A stretch of DNA of 64,000 nt from Oscillatoria nigro-viridis PCC 7112 (GTDB lineage Bacteria > Cyanobacteriota > Cyanobacteriia > Cyanobacteriales > Microcoleaceae). A model generated the notes under the pieces. That model did no database searches. It was not told the DNA's origin and saw only the letters and a list, made by a program, of their open reading frames with translations. The position numbers and the translations under genes are program-made. The DNA lies in contig NC_019729.1 in the NCBI RefSeq assembly GCF_000317475.1, positions 3,300,501 through 3,364,500 of the forward strand. Direction: 5' to 3'. This document shows positions 9,396-18,054 of the stretch, piece by piece (position 1 is the first letter of the stretch; each line of letters begins with the position of its first letter).

Positions 9396-10583
9396 TCACT
9401 CCAATTCTAAGGGAAAAATTACAGTGAAGGAAGAGCCAACTCCTACTTCAGAAACTAATTCGATTTTACCTTGCAAGAGCTTGACTAATCGAGCGACAAT
9501 TGCTAGCCCTAAGCCCGTACTGTCAGGAATGCCAGAACTCAGGGAGTTGTCGGCTCGAAAATAGGGTTGAAAAATCCGCTCGCAGTCTTCAGGAGCAATG
9601 CCAATTCCTGTATCTGAGACAGTTACTGTCCAATATTTATCTGGCAAAAGTTCGCTTTTTATTGTCACAGTACCAGCTTGGGTGTAGCGAATGGCGTTGC
9701 TCGCCAAGTTGGTGATAATTTGCTGCAAGCGCAAGTAATCTGTCATAATTCGATCGAGAACCGGATCGCACTCAACGGCGATCTCTAAATTTTTTGCTTT
9801 GGCCAAAGGCTCGATTATTTCGACAACAGTGCCGATCGCCGATCGCACATTTGTCGCAGTTAGCTGCAATTTTATTCGTCCCGTGTCGTACCGCGAGATT
9901 TCGAGACTATCGTTAATTAATCTAAGTAACCGTCTGCCGTTGTTGAGGACTTTATCAATATGTGCCAAATTGGGAACCGAATCTTTAACTCTAGAATTGT
10001 TTCTTTGGCGCAAAAACAATTCTGAGTAGCCAATAATAGAATTGAGGGGGGTTTTCAATTCGTGAGCTAAGTGAGATAGATTCTCTTGACTGGCCCGAAG
10101 TAAGCGAGTTAGCTCTTGATTTGTAAGTTGCAATTGGTTTTGCAAATCCTGTAGTTCTTGGAATCTTGCCTGGGTATAGGTTTTGAAACAATCAGCAATT
10201 ACTTCGTCGAGGGCCGTGTCAATTAAGCGGTAAGCTCTGCTCACTTCAGCGGCTGAGCCTTGTAGCAATTCTGGCTCTAAAACATCGAAAATTACCCTCC
10301 GCAGCAAGCGGTATTCCCGCGCAATTTCTTCGGCATCGTAGCCTTGTTGTGCCCTAACAGTCCCGTGGTCTAAACTTTCTTCTATGAGTGTCCGAAGGTC
10401 GCTTTCTTCCGATCCCGACAGCAGAGTTACGATCGCTTGCAGTGCGATGGGAAGTCTGTCGCGCACGGAAGTGTAGGTGAGTTGCTTGGCGGTTTCGATT
10501 TGCTCGTCGGCGCGAACAGCTTCGATCCAGTTTTGGACAATTATGTCAATTTTATCTTGTAGCGCTTGGCTAAAATCTATCAT
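9396..10583 (-). CDS. histidine kinase with RsbRD-type N-terminal domain (paralogue of 6301-7509)
   Basis: I choose the ATG at 10583 (MIDFSQALQDK), which aligns with the start of the paralogue (MDYSQVLADK); an in-frame start at 10601 would add six residues. The product has 395 residues: an RsbRD_N-like sensor (about 1-130), coiled coil (about 137-168), HisKA with LAHELKTPLNSIIGYSELF (His about 174), then HATPase_c with NLASNAIRY, DTGIGIAPED and STGLGLAIV. The domain plan and most of the kinase core match the first copy, so this is a duplication. It is transcribed leftward, divergently from the riboswitch operon. Confidence 0.87.
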   Translation of the reverse strand: MIDFSQALQDKIDIIVQNWIEAVRADEQIETAKQLTYTSVRDRLPIALQAIVTLLSGSEESDLRTLIEESLDHGTVRAQQGYDAEEIAREYRLLRRVIFDVLEPELLQGSAAEVSRAYRLIDTALDEVIADCFKTYTQARFQELQDLQNQLQLTNQELTRLLRASQENLSHLAHELKTPLNSIIGYSELFLRQRNNSRVKDSVPNLAHIDKVLNNGRRLLRLINDSLEISRYDTGRIKLQLTATNVRSAIGTVVEIIEPLAKAKNLEIAVECDPVLDRIMTDYLRLQQIITNLASNAIRYTQAGTVTIKSELLPDKYWTVTVSDTGIGIAPEDCERIFQPYFRADNSLSSGIPDSTGLGLAIVARLVKLLQGKIELVSEVGVGSSFTVIFPLELE

Positions 10584-10754
10584 TGCTTTTATATAAATCA
10601 AGTAAGCGATCGCATTTGATATCTCTAGGTTAGTTTAATAGTTAACTTTTTGAATTTTCTCTCAACTTTTGAGCTTTGCCGATCGCCAATGGCTACTCCT
10701 AAAGACATATTGACAAAATTAAATCATCGTGCTAGCTTATGTTAAATTGGCTTA

Positions 10755-10965
10755 AAAAGTCAAGCCTAATCCAGCACTGCGCGATCGAACCAAGCGTGTA
10801 GCTGGAGCGGAGGAACCAATTTTCGGGGCGAATCTCTACTGAATTAAAAAGCAAAGTTAAAAATTGCCAAATTATGAGTGTAATTTTTGATTTTGAAATT
10901 TAAGGAGAAGGACATCTCTCAGTCCTAGCCCGTCAGCTAACTTCGCAGGCATTGAGAAGAGACTG
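10755..10965 (+). promoter_or_regulatory. c-di-AMP riboswitch (ydaO/yuaA class)
   Basis: Conserved landmarks of the ydaO/yuaA aptamer appear in order: the P1 5' strand CAAGCCTAATCC (10761-10772), GCGGAGGAACCAATTTTCGG (10807-10826) then GGCGAATCTC, a variable A/T-rich arm, then GGACATCTCTCAGTCC (10910-10925), CCCGTCAGCTAACTTCGCAGG (10929-10949, written here only to show the block) and TTGAGAAGAGAC. CAAGCCT can pair with AGGCATTG to close P1. Downstream come two hairpins, AAGCCAAA/TTTGGCTT (10968-10999) and GTCAG..CAGGT/ACCTG..CTGAC (11001-11049). Neither has a U tract; the second ends just before the SD at 11054. Translational control or an atypical terminator is therefore possible. Known ydaO switches mostly turn genes off when c-di-AMP is high. 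Confidence 0.88.
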
Positions 10966-11065
10966 AAAAGCCAAATTTCTGAACAAGATAGTTTGGCTTC
11001 GTCAGTGTCTCAGGTTGGTATTGTTCAAGATTCTTGTACCTGCCCTGACTCTGAAGGAGATTGAA

Positions 11066-11914
11066 ATGTTCATACAGCTTAATTTATCTGCGATCGCACT
11101 TGCAGGAGTTGCAGCGTGGAAGCGTGTAAAACCCGTTGTCATCCGAGATGCAGTTTTGTTGCCGGCGGCTGGTTTTTTGGGAATTCTCGGTGTGTGGTGG
11201 ATTGTTGCCAGCTTCAACAGCGATTTGATTCCGACTCCGTATCAGGCGTTAATAGCTAATTTAGATTACATATTCCATCCATTTTATCAGCGCGGGCCTG
11301 GAGATTTAGGCATTGGCTGGCTGCTGCTAGCGAGTTTGCGGCGGGTGTTGGTGGGATTTTTCCTGGGTGCAGCAGTTGCGATTCCCGTGGGATTTACGAT
11401 CGGGATGTCGAAACCGGCAATGATGGCGCTCAATCCGCTGATTCAAATCTTCAAACCGGTGTCGCCGCTAGCTTGGCTGCCGATAGCTTTATCGATTTTT
11501 AATTTAGCAGAGCCGTCGGCAATTTTTGTCATATTCATCACGTCTTTGTGGCCGACAATTATCAACACAGCTTTGGGAGTTTCTAGCGTTTCCCAGGATT
11601 ATCTGGATGTGGCGCGAGTGTTGGAAATGCCGCGCTGGAGGCGGATTACCAAGATAATTTTGCCGGCGAGTTTGCCATACATTTTTACAGGTTTGCGGAT
11701 TAGTTTGGGTATTGCTTGGCTGGTGATTGTGGCGGTGGAAATGCTGACAGGCGGTGTGGGAATTGGCTTTTTTGTGTGGGATGAATGGAGCCGTTTGAAC
11801 CTGAGTTCGGTATTTTTAGCGGTGTTTGTAATTGGCTTAACTGGATTGTTGCTCGACGCGGCAGTTGACAAAGTTCAAGAATTGGTAACGCATCGATCGG
11901 TCATTAATCATTAG
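11066..11914 (+). CDS. ABC transporter permease, nitrate/bicarbonate/sulfonate (NrtB/CmpB/SsuC) type
   Basis: The ATG at 11066 has a perfect SD (AAGGAGA, 11054-11060, 5-nt spacing), so I prefer it to the TTG at 11015. The product is 282 residues with about six transmembrane helices. The BPD-transporter EAA-like loop is visible in LDVARVLEMPRWRRITKIILPASLPYIFTGLR (shown by its ends LDVARVLEMPRW and ILPASLPYIFTGLR). This forms the membrane channel for the binding protein and ATPase encoded downstream. The gene is directly under a c-di-AMP riboswitch, which points to osmolyte or ion homeostasis rather than simple nitrogen supply. The substrate is unknown. Confidence 0.88.
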   Translation: MFIQLNLSAIALAGVAAWKRVKPVVIRDAVLLPAAGFLGILGVWWIVASFNSDLIPTPYQALIANLDYIFHPFYQRGPGDLGIGWLLLASLRRVLVGFFLGAAVAIPVGFTIGMSKPAMMALNPLIQIFKPVSPLAWLPIALSIFNLAEPSAIFVIFITSLWPTIINTALGVSSVSQDYLDVARVLEMPRWRRITKIILPASLPYIFTGLRISLGIAWLVIVAVEMLTGGVGIGFFVWDEWSRLNLSSVFLAVFVIGLTGLLLDAAVDKVQELVTHRSVINH

Positions 11915-11978
11915 CGATTAGTCAGTAGTCATCAGTGATTAGTCAGCAGCGAACAGTTAACTATCAACTGTCAACTGT

Positions 11979-12040
11979 AAGGTGCGTCGCTCATCGATGG
12001 TCGATTTTTGTTTGTGATCGTTGGTGGCGACGCACCCTAC
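11979..12040. repeat. palindromic intergenic element, TAAGGTGCG family
   Basis: The inverted ends are GGTGCGTCGC (11981-11990) and GCGACGCACC (12027-12036), followed by CTAC. It sits in the 173-nt gap between permease and binding-protein genes, where it could act as an attenuator or mRNA 3'-end element. Related ends occur at 15381, 43154 and 63600. The flanks hold TCAACTG and AAATCTC heptamers. Confidence 0.75.
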
Positions 12041-12087
12041 AACTACAACCTCAAATCTCAAATCTAAAATCTCAAATCTCAAATTGT

Positions 12088-13518
12088 ATGAGTGACAAGT
12101 TTTCCAATGAATGGAAGCGCCGAGAGTTTTTGCAAGGAATGGGTTCGGCGGCGGCGGGAATGGCTTTATCTGGTTGTGGAATTAGCGCGGATCGATCGGC
12201 AAAAGGACTCACAGAAGAAGCCTCAGCCGTCAAACCGATCGTCGATTTCCGAACCTTAGAAAAACCAAATTTAACCGTAGGATACGTACCGGTTAACGAT
12301 TGTGCACCATTTGCGATCGCCTGGAAAAAAGGCTTTTTCCGCAAATACGGTTTAAACGTCCAACTCAACCGCGAAGCAAGCTGGGCAACCTCCCGCGACG
12401 GCGTAATCTTCGGCCGCCTCGACGCCTCCCCAGTCGTATCCGGCGCCGTCACAAACGCCCGAATTGGCGCCGAAGGAGCGCGCCACGCACCCCTGTGCGC
12501 GGCAATGACAATTCACCGCCACGGCAACGCCATGACGATGAACAAAGCTATGTGGGATTCCGGTTTGCGCCCGTGGCACGAATACAACGGCAATTTGGAA
12601 GAATTTGGCAAACAATTTCGAGCCTTTTTTGACAGTCAGCCGCCGGAAAACAGGGTTTGGGCAGTGGTGCTGAGTTCTGCGATTTACGAATACTTTGTCC
12701 GCTACATATCGGCGGCTGCCGGTGTCGATCCGTTCAAAGAATTTCGGGTAATTATTGTGCCGCCGCCGCAGATGGTAACGAACATTAGGATTGGCGCGAT
12801 GCAGGCTTACATGGTGGCCGAACCTTGGAATACCCGGGCAATTCAAGGCAATTTGGGAGTGGGTTTTACCTTCGTTCAAGGCAAGGAAGTTTGGCTGGGA
12901 CATCCCGATCGCCTTTTGGGAGTAATGCAATCATTCATTGAGGAAAATCCGAAGACTTATTACTCGCTGGTTAAGGCAATGGTGGAAGCTTGTCAGTATT
13001 GCAGCAAGCCGGAAAATCGCAGTGAAATCTCGGCGCTGCTGACTGAACGATCGTTTACGGGGGCGAAACCGAAAAAAGGGGCGATCGACAAATTTACGCG
13101 ACCGGCAATTGTTGGGGACTACAACTATGGAGGGTTTGACGGCAAAGACCGCACTATACAATCGGAAGATGCAACTATTTTCTATGACATTCCTAAGAAT
13201 TTGCCTCAAATACCGGGAAATCATTCAACATTTATGTGGCAGTCTCAGAGTATTTGGTTGATGACTCAAGCCGCTCGCTGGGGGCAGATTAAAGAAGTGC
13301 CAAAAAATGCTGAGGAATTAGCTAAAAAAGCTTGGAGAACCGACCTTTACCGGAAGATTGTTGCCGAAATGGCGATCGATTGTCCCCAGGAGGATTACCA
13401 AGTGGAACCTGCGGAACTTTTTATTGATAAAAAGGCATTCGATCCTAGCGATCCGGTGGGTTATTTGAATAGTTTTGAAATTCGAGCAAACCGCCCTCAG
13501 TCTTTTTTTCAGTCTTAA
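12088..13518 (+). CDS. Tat-exported substrate-binding lipoprotein of NrtA/CmpA family
   Basis: I choose ATG 12088 (MSDKFSNEWKRREFLQG); the longer open frame upstream is read-through of repeat DNA. The product is 476 residues. A twin-arginine motif RREFLQG is followed by a hydrophobic stretch and lipobox LSGC, so it is probably a Tat-exported lipoprotein anchored on the periplasmic face. The mature part begins LTVGYVPVNDCAPFAIAWKK and matches the NrtA/CmpA/SsuA binding-protein fold (FFRKYGLNVQL, MVAEPWNTRAI). It differs from true NrtA or CmpA in the ligand-proximal region, and the locus lacks the NrtC/CmpC-type ATPase with a fused sensor domain. I therefore do not assign nitrate or bicarbonate. 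Confidence 0.85.
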   Translation: MSDKFSNEWKRREFLQGMGSAAAGMALSGCGISADRSAKGLTEEASAVKPIVDFRTLEKPNLTVGYVPVNDCAPFAIAWKKGFFRKYGLNVQLNREASWATSRDGVIFGRLDASPVVSGAVTNARIGAEGARHAPLCAAMTIHRHGNAMTMNKAMWDSGLRPWHEYNGNLEEFGKQFRAFFDSQPPENRVWAVVLSSAIYEYFVRYISAAAGVDPFKEFRVIIVPPPQMVTNIRIGAMQAYMVAEPWNTRAIQGNLGVGFTFVQGKEVWLGHPDRLLGVMQSFIEENPKTYYSLVKAMVEACQYCSKPENRSEISALLTERSFTGAKPKKGAIDKFTRPAIVGDYNYGGFDGKDRTIQSEDATIFYDIPKNLPQIPGNHSTFMWQSQSIWLMTQAARWGQIKEVPKNAEELAKKAWRTDLYRKIVAEMAIDCPQEDYQVEPAELFIDKKAFDPSDPVGYLNSFEIRANRPQSFFQS

Positions 13519-13550
13519 TGTTTGAGATGTTGCGCTTTTCCTAATGTCCC

Positions 13551-13600
13551 GCCAGGGACTTAAGTCCCTGGCTAATAGGTAAAGTCGGTTTCAACCGACT
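13551..13600. repeat. two adjacent perfect palindromes downstream of the binding-protein gene
   Basis: GCCAGGGACTT/AAGTCCCTGGC is a perfect 22-bp palindrome at 13551-13572. AGTCGGTT-TC-AACCGACT lies at 13583-13600. They lie 32-82 nt after the stop of the binding-protein gene and before the ATPase gene; possibly an mRNA-processing or attenuation element. Confidence 0.75.
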
Positions 13601-13670
13601 GCCCAATTTTAGGATTTCGGCAATAGCCAGAAAATTCAATTAACACTTTACTACTTTTTAGGAGAATACC

Positions 13671-14510
13671 GTGAGCCAATACACTTCTACTTCTACCACT
13701 ACCAAAAGTGCCGTCAAGAGCGATCGTCTATTTCTGGAAATAGACAATTTGTTCAAGTCTTACAAAAATGGTGACGGTACAGAATTTAGCGTCTTGGAAA
13801 ATATCAATTTAAGTATTGGAGAAAACGAATTCATTTCGGTAATCGGTCACTCGGGCTGTGGCAAATCAACGCTGCTAAAAATAGTGGCTGGTTTGGAAAA
13901 ACAGAGCGGGGGAATAGTGACACTGGAAGGAAAAGAAATCCGCAAACCTGGAGCCGATCGCATGATGGTATTCCAGCACTACGGATTGCTGCCTTGGCTG
14001 ACGGTGCGGGAAAATATTCGGCTGGCAGTTGATGAAGTTTTGCAAAGTCTCAGCCGTTCCGAGAAGATTAGTCTTGTCAACGAACACCTAGCAATGGTAA
14101 ACTTAACATCGGCAGCCGATAAATATCCAGACGAAATTTCAGGGGGCATGAAACAGCGGGTTGGGATTGCGCGAGCTTTGGCGATTCGACCGAAAATGTT
14201 ATTAATGGACGAACCGTTTGGAGCTCTCGATGCTCTGACTCGCGGCAAGTTGCAGAAACAGGTGCTGGATATCTGGGAAAATCACAGGCAAGCTGCAATG
14301 ATGATTACTCACGATGTGGATGAAGCTATCTATATGTCCGATCGCATTGTGCTGATGACAAACGGCCCGGCTGCGACGATAGGTGAAATTTTGTCAGTGC
14401 CGTTTGCACACCCGCGAGATCGCCAAGAGTTGCGGGAATCCCAGGAGTATTACGAACTCCGCAACTATGCTTTGAATTTTCTCGATCGCTACTTTACCCA
14501 AGACGAATAA
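13671..14510 (+). CDS. ABC transporter ATP-binding protein, NrtD/CmpD/SsuB type
   Basis: GTG start at 13671 with upstream TAGGAGA. A 279-residue single-domain ATPase: Walker A GHSGCGKST, Q loop MVFQHYGLLPW, signature SGGMKQRVGIARALAI, Walker B MLLMDEPFGALDA, switch His in ITHDVDEA. It energises the transporter formed with the permease and lipoprotein encoded upstream. Residues 1-20 are a Ser/Thr-rich extension. Length and motifs are normal. Confidence 0.93.
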   Translation: MSQYTSTSTTTKSAVKSDRLFLEIDNLFKSYKNGDGTEFSVLENINLSIGENEFISVIGHSGCGKSTLLKIVAGLEKQSGGIVTLEGKEIRKPGADRMMVFQHYGLLPWLTVRENIRLAVDEVLQSLSRSEKISLVNEHLAMVNLTSAADKYPDEISGGMKQRVGIARALAIRPKMLLMDEPFGALDALTRGKLQKQVLDIWENHRQAAMMITHDVDEAIYMSDRIVLMTNGPAATIGEILSVPFAHPRDRQELRESQEYYELRNYALNFLDRYFTQDE

Positions 14511-14556
14511 CGCCCGACGAACCGACAAAACAATTCACTTAAGAGAGGTCAAGCCT

Positions 14557-15345
14557 GTGAATCTCAAAACAATGTTAGCGCGTTTTGAAAGTGCATTGGG
14601 ATACCAAAATTTAGCAGAAGAAATGGTGTTGCTGCCTGAGCCAAAAGTACCAAGTTCTAAGAAATCCAAATCTCCAAAACAGGCAAAAACTGTCAATTTT
14701 ATTGTGGGTTACAACAGTTCTACCAAAAGTCAAATAGCTCTGGACATTACCCTTTGGATGGCGCATCAAACTCGTTTAGTAACAACTAAAGAAGTCACGG
14801 TTCAAGTCGTATACGTGATCGACGAAGCGCCCAACAATTACGGCGAAGATATTGGTAATTTTGCTGTGGGAAATTCCTTGGCTAACACGCCAAAATTGTG
14901 GGAATTAGAGGAAACCTTCACCCTGAATTGTGCAGCGCCTGCGAGCGCTTTACCTACAACGGAAATCCCATCTTTATCCCAGCAAAAAAATTGGCTCGAT
15001 CCGCATTATTTCCAAGCAATCTTTGGTCAAAATAATGAGTACGAGGTAGCAGATAAATTGCTGTGGCAAGCGCGCTGTTTGGCTGAGGAATGGCGCGGTT
15101 TATTCAAAGCTCATTTACGGATGGGGAGAGTTGCTACAGAACTCAGAAATGTAGTTGAATTAGAATCAGCAAATTTACTTTTCTTGGGCTGCGATTCCGC
15201 AAACCACTCGCTGGTTAGGGAACTAGGCAATAATTTTCCCTGCTGCGTGCTCGGAATTCCTTCGGCACTCAGCTATCAGATGGATGTTCAGCCTGAAGAA
15301 AGTTTGAGCAAGTTACAGTTGGCGACAACTATACCTGCGCGTTAA
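14557..15345 (+). CDS. universal stress protein-like protein linked to the ABC transporter operon
   Basis: GTG start at 14557 with upstream AGAGAGG. A 262-residue protein. After a basic linker (KVPSSKKSKSPKQAK) it has a UspA-like alpha/beta domain: VNFIVGYNSSTKSQIALDIT, VQVVYVID, a long insertion, then ESANLLFLGCDSANHSLVRE and CCVLGIPS. USP domains bind ATP/AMP or other nucleotides and often act beside ion transporters. Here it ends an operon under a c-di-AMP switch and is followed by a strong terminator. I see no membrane segment. Function is inferred from fold and context only. Confidence 0.65.
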   Translation: MNLKTMLARFESALGYQNLAEEMVLLPEPKVPSSKKSKSPKQAKTVNFIVGYNSSTKSQIALDITLWMAHQTRLVTTKEVTVQVVYVIDEAPNNYGEDIGNFAVGNSLANTPKLWELEETFTLNCAAPASALPTTEIPSLSQQKNWLDPHYFQAIFGQNNEYEVADKLLWQARCLAEEWRGLFKAHLRMGRVATELRNVVELESANLLFLGCDSANHSLVRELGNNFPCCVLGIPSALSYQMDVQPEESLSKLQLATTIPAR

Positions 15346-15479
15346 ACTTGTTCGCTCGTTGTTGGGCCAGAATCTAATTATGTAAGGTGCAGCGTACCCT
15401 ACGGCTATAATTCGCGCGCCCAACTTTTTTTGCGTAACTTCTATATCGATCAAAAATTAAAAATGGTTTCCTCGCTCGA

Positions 15480-15512
15480 AGTCCTAATTATGAGACAATT
15501 AGGACTTTTTTT
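15480..15512 (+). terminator. rho-independent terminator of the riboswitch operon
   Basis: AGTCCTAATT (15480-15489) pairs with AATTAGGACT (15497-15506), a 10-bp perfect stem with a 7-nt loop, followed by a run of T's. Between the stop at 15345 and this site there is a minimal TAAGGTGC..CCCTACGG palindrome (about 15381-15403). Confidence 0.85.
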
Positions 15513-15558
15513 GATTGTGGAGATTTTTCAAATTATCGTCAAATAAAATTATCTGCAC

Positions 15559-15777
15559 TTATCTGATCGTAGACAGTTCGTTAACTAATTTTATCCTTCC
15601 CCGGCACACAGAGCGCAGCAGCCGATCGATCGAGCGTTTGTCTTCCTCAGTCAAATTTTCGTCGAAAATAGCAGCCATCAAACCGTACCTATCGGCTAGA
15701 GTAATGTAGCCATTTTGATTCACTTCGGCAAACAGCTCGCCCAAAGCAGATGGAATCAGGTGGACAGGAGTTTGCAT
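15559..15777 (-). CDS. small conserved cyanobacterial protein of unknown function
   Basis: Start at ATG 15777 (MQTPVHLIPSALGELF); an in-frame start at 15831 would add 18 unlikely basic residues. The product is 72 residues and soluble, with motifs TLADRYGLMAAIFDENL and IDRLLRSVCRGRIKLV. I recognise the pattern from short cyanobacterial hypothetical proteins, but no function is known to me. It converges on the terminator of the transporter operon. Confidence 0.6.
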   Translation of the reverse strand: MQTPVHLIPSALGELFAEVNQNGYITLADRYGLMAAIFDENLTEEDKRSIDRLLRSVCRGRIKLVNELSTIR

Positions 15778-16013
15778 AGTAATTGACTCTCTACTCGACG
15801 ATCGCGCGATCGGGCGTTTCTGCGGCAACAAAAGGCGATCGCACTATAAAACTTTATAGTGCGATCGCCTTTAAAGGTGTGACAATAAACAGCCAAATTT
15901 GTGATAGTAAACAGCCAAATTTGTGAATTAAATCACATTGAAAATTTGCAAATTATGATAAAGCTTGCAGGTGCGTTTTAGGGAAGACCGAGCAACTGCA
16001 AACTTAATGTTTT

Positions 16014-17975
16014 CTAAAGATTGAAAATCGGCACTTCCTCCACAGGTTCAGCTAACTCAAACTTAAACACCCGCGAATAGAAATAGAATTCGCCGTCAAG
16101 AGTTCTTTTGATATTTTCAGCGCGGCGAAAACCGTGCTGTTCCCCTTCATAAGCAACATAAGCAACCGGCAAACCTTTAGCTTTCAATATCTCTACCATC
16201 ATTTCCGCTTGATTGGGCGGAACCACTTTATCTTCTAATCCTTGAAAAAAGATAACGGGACAAGATAAACGTTCGGCGGAATGAATCGGCGAACGAGCCA
16301 CATACAAATCTTTTCTTTCAGGATAAGGCCCGATTAATCCATCCAGATAGTGCGCTTCAAATTTGTGAGTCTCGGTTGTCAAAGCTTCCACATCGCTAAC
16401 TCCATAATAGCTCGCACCGGCCTTAAACACATCGCGGAAAGTAAGAGCGCACAGAGTGGTGTACCCCCCTGCACTGCCTCCGGCGATCGCCATTCTTTCG
16501 CCATCAACTAAACCTTTTTCAGCTAAATATTTAGCACCGTTAGCGCAGTCGTCAACATCGACAATTCCCCAACTATCTTGCAGTCTTTTTCTGTATTCTC
16601 GACCGTAACCAGTGCTGCCGCCGTAATTAACATCAAGCACGGCAAAACCGCGACTCGTCCAATATTGAATTTTCAAATTCATGCTGCTAGAAGTAGCAGC
16701 AGTTGGGCCGCCGTGACTTTTGACAACAAGCGGGGGTTTTTCACCCGCAGGTGCTGCAAAATCTTGATTTTTCGGGGGATAAAAGAAACCGAAAGCAGTC
16801 AAATTGTTTTCCGTGGGAAATTCAATCGGTTCCGGTACAGAAAGATAACCCGGACTGATGCTTAAATTGCTCGATTGGCGCAAGATTGACCGTTGACTTG
16901 TTGCTAAATTTAATTGTACAATAGCACTAGATTCAGTCGGCGAACCTGCCAGAAAAAGCACAGTTTCTCCCCGCGCTTTGACGGAGGAAATATCAGTGTA
17001 AGGCGTTTCAATAGTTGTCAACTGGTTTGTCGTTAAATCAAGACTCGCTAAATGCCACTTGCCTTGCTGAGTGTAGGTGCAAATAATTTTGCTTTCCGAG
17101 ACAACGGCATAAGTAGACATTCCAAAAACCCACTGAGGAAGTCCGAATTCAGCCGCCATTTCGCACAAGCTGGTTTCTATTTCTGCTTCCCCCCTTACCA
17201 AGGGGGAATTGAGGGGGGTTCTAGATTGCCAGCGGTAGAAATTCCACCAGTTCGACTTGTCAGAAACAAAATACAAAACTCCATCGGGCGACCATTCCGG
17301 TTGAAAAATCGACTCCTCAACCCCGCCAGCAACTAAGTATTTTTCACCTAAAAAACCGTCAGCATTAATTTCTGCCACCCACAATTCTGTGCCATCCCAC
17401 GGCATATTTGGATGGTTCCAACAAATCCAAGAAAGTAGAGAACCGTCTGGACTTAAACGAGGGGAAGCATAAAAATCATTGCCCTGAGTTAAGATTTGAA
17501 TATCTTCGCCGTTATCTAAATTAATGCTAACAATAGTATTGACAGGTTCCCCCTCACCTGCATGGTCTTCGCGCACGCAAATCAGGCGATTTCTTTGCGT
17601 GTCAACTATCGCATCTGCATAGCGACAATTAGCAGCAGGAGTCAGAGGTTCTGGTTGAGAATTTAATGTTTGAACGTAAATACGTTGGTCGGCAAAATGA
17701 GAGAAATAGACAACACCGCCAGCAACTGCAAAAGCAGCGCCGCCGTATTCGTTAACGCGAGTGCGAACATTAAAAGGATGCGGTGTCACGTCGCTGATTG
17801 TACCGTCAGGAGTGCGCCGCACGAGGACGCTTCTCCCCGCTTCCGAAGGCCTTCCCTCAACCCAGTAAATATCATCGCCGTCAATAGCAATTTGTCCGAG
17901 TCCGACAGTTCCAGAAACAATTAAATCGGCAGAAATAGGTGATTTCCAAGAGCCGTAAGGTGATACTGTATTCAT
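16014..17975 (-). CDS. prolyl oligopeptidase family (S9) dipeptidyl aminopeptidase/acylaminoacyl peptidase
   Basis: I choose ATG 17975 ([20 protein letters not shown]), giving 653 residues. An N-terminal beta-propeller (about 1-400; [30 protein letters not shown]) is followed by an alpha/beta hydrolase domain. The catalytic Ser is in GGSAGGYTT, the Asp in GLEDKVVPP, the His in GEQHGFRR, and an oxyanion region in KSHGGPT. It cleaves short peptides in the cytoplasm. An in-frame insertion in the propeller, [15 protein letters not shown], is encoded by a C-run/TTACCAA/G-run palindrome (17186-17224) related to the chlD and thrB insertions. Divergent from the nucleoside hydrolase at 18055. Confidence 0.9.
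   Translation of the reverse strand: MNTVSPYGSWKSPISADLIVSGTVGLGQIAIDGDDIYWVEGRPSEAGRSVLVRRTPDGTISDVTPHPFNVRTRVNEYGGAAFAVAGGVVYFSHFADQRIYVQTLNSQPEPLTPAANCRYADAIVDTQRNRLICVREDHAGEGEPVNTIVSINLDNGEDIQILTQGNDFYASPRLSPDGSLLSWICWNHPNMPWDGTELWVAEINADGFLGEKYLVAGGVEESIFQPEWSPDGVLYFVSDKSNWWNFYRWQSRTPLNSPLVRGEAEIETSLCEMAAEFGLPQWVFGMSTYAVVSESKIICTYTQQGKWHLASLDLTTNQLTTIETPYTDISSVKARGETVLFLAGSPTESSAIVQLNLATSQRSILRQSSNLSISPGYLSVPEPIEFPTENNLTAFGFFYPPKNQDFAAPAGEKPPLVVKSHGGPTAATSSSMNLKIQYWTSRGFAVLDVNYGGSTGYGREYRKRLQDSWGIVDVDDCANGAKYLAEKGLVDGERMAIAGGSAGGYTTLCALTFRDVFKAGASYYGVSDVEALTTETHKFEAHYLDGLIGPYPERKDLYVARSPIHSAERLSCPVIFFQGLEDKVVPPNQAEMMVEILKAKGLPVAYVAYEGEQHGFRRAENIKRTLDGEFYFYSRVFKFELAEPVEEVPIFNL
17186..17224. 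repeat. palindromic C-run/TTACCAA/G-run repeat inserted in frame in S9 peptidase
   Basis: CCCCCCTTACCAAGGGGGAATT then GAGGGGGGTT on the plus strand. It encodes PLNSPLVRG in the beta-propeller. It is a related variant of the copies at 4838 and 32398. Confidence 0.7.
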
Positions 17976-18054
17976 ATAGTTGAGGCAGTTGTGTTTCTCG
18001 CACAAAAAAATTAATATTTGTAGTTTACAGTAATTCAGTCACCGGGGAAGCCAA

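Noticed and set aside
10968..10999. Hairpin as an intrinsic terminator of the riboswitch
   Set aside because: No U tract follows the stem.
11015..11065. TTG start at 11015 for the ABC permease
   Set aside because: It falls inside the riboswitch platform hairpin; the ATG at 11066 has a perfect SD.
12352..12930. 192-codon minus-strand open frame
   Set aside because: Shadow of the substrate-binding lipoprotein gene; no start context or family signal.
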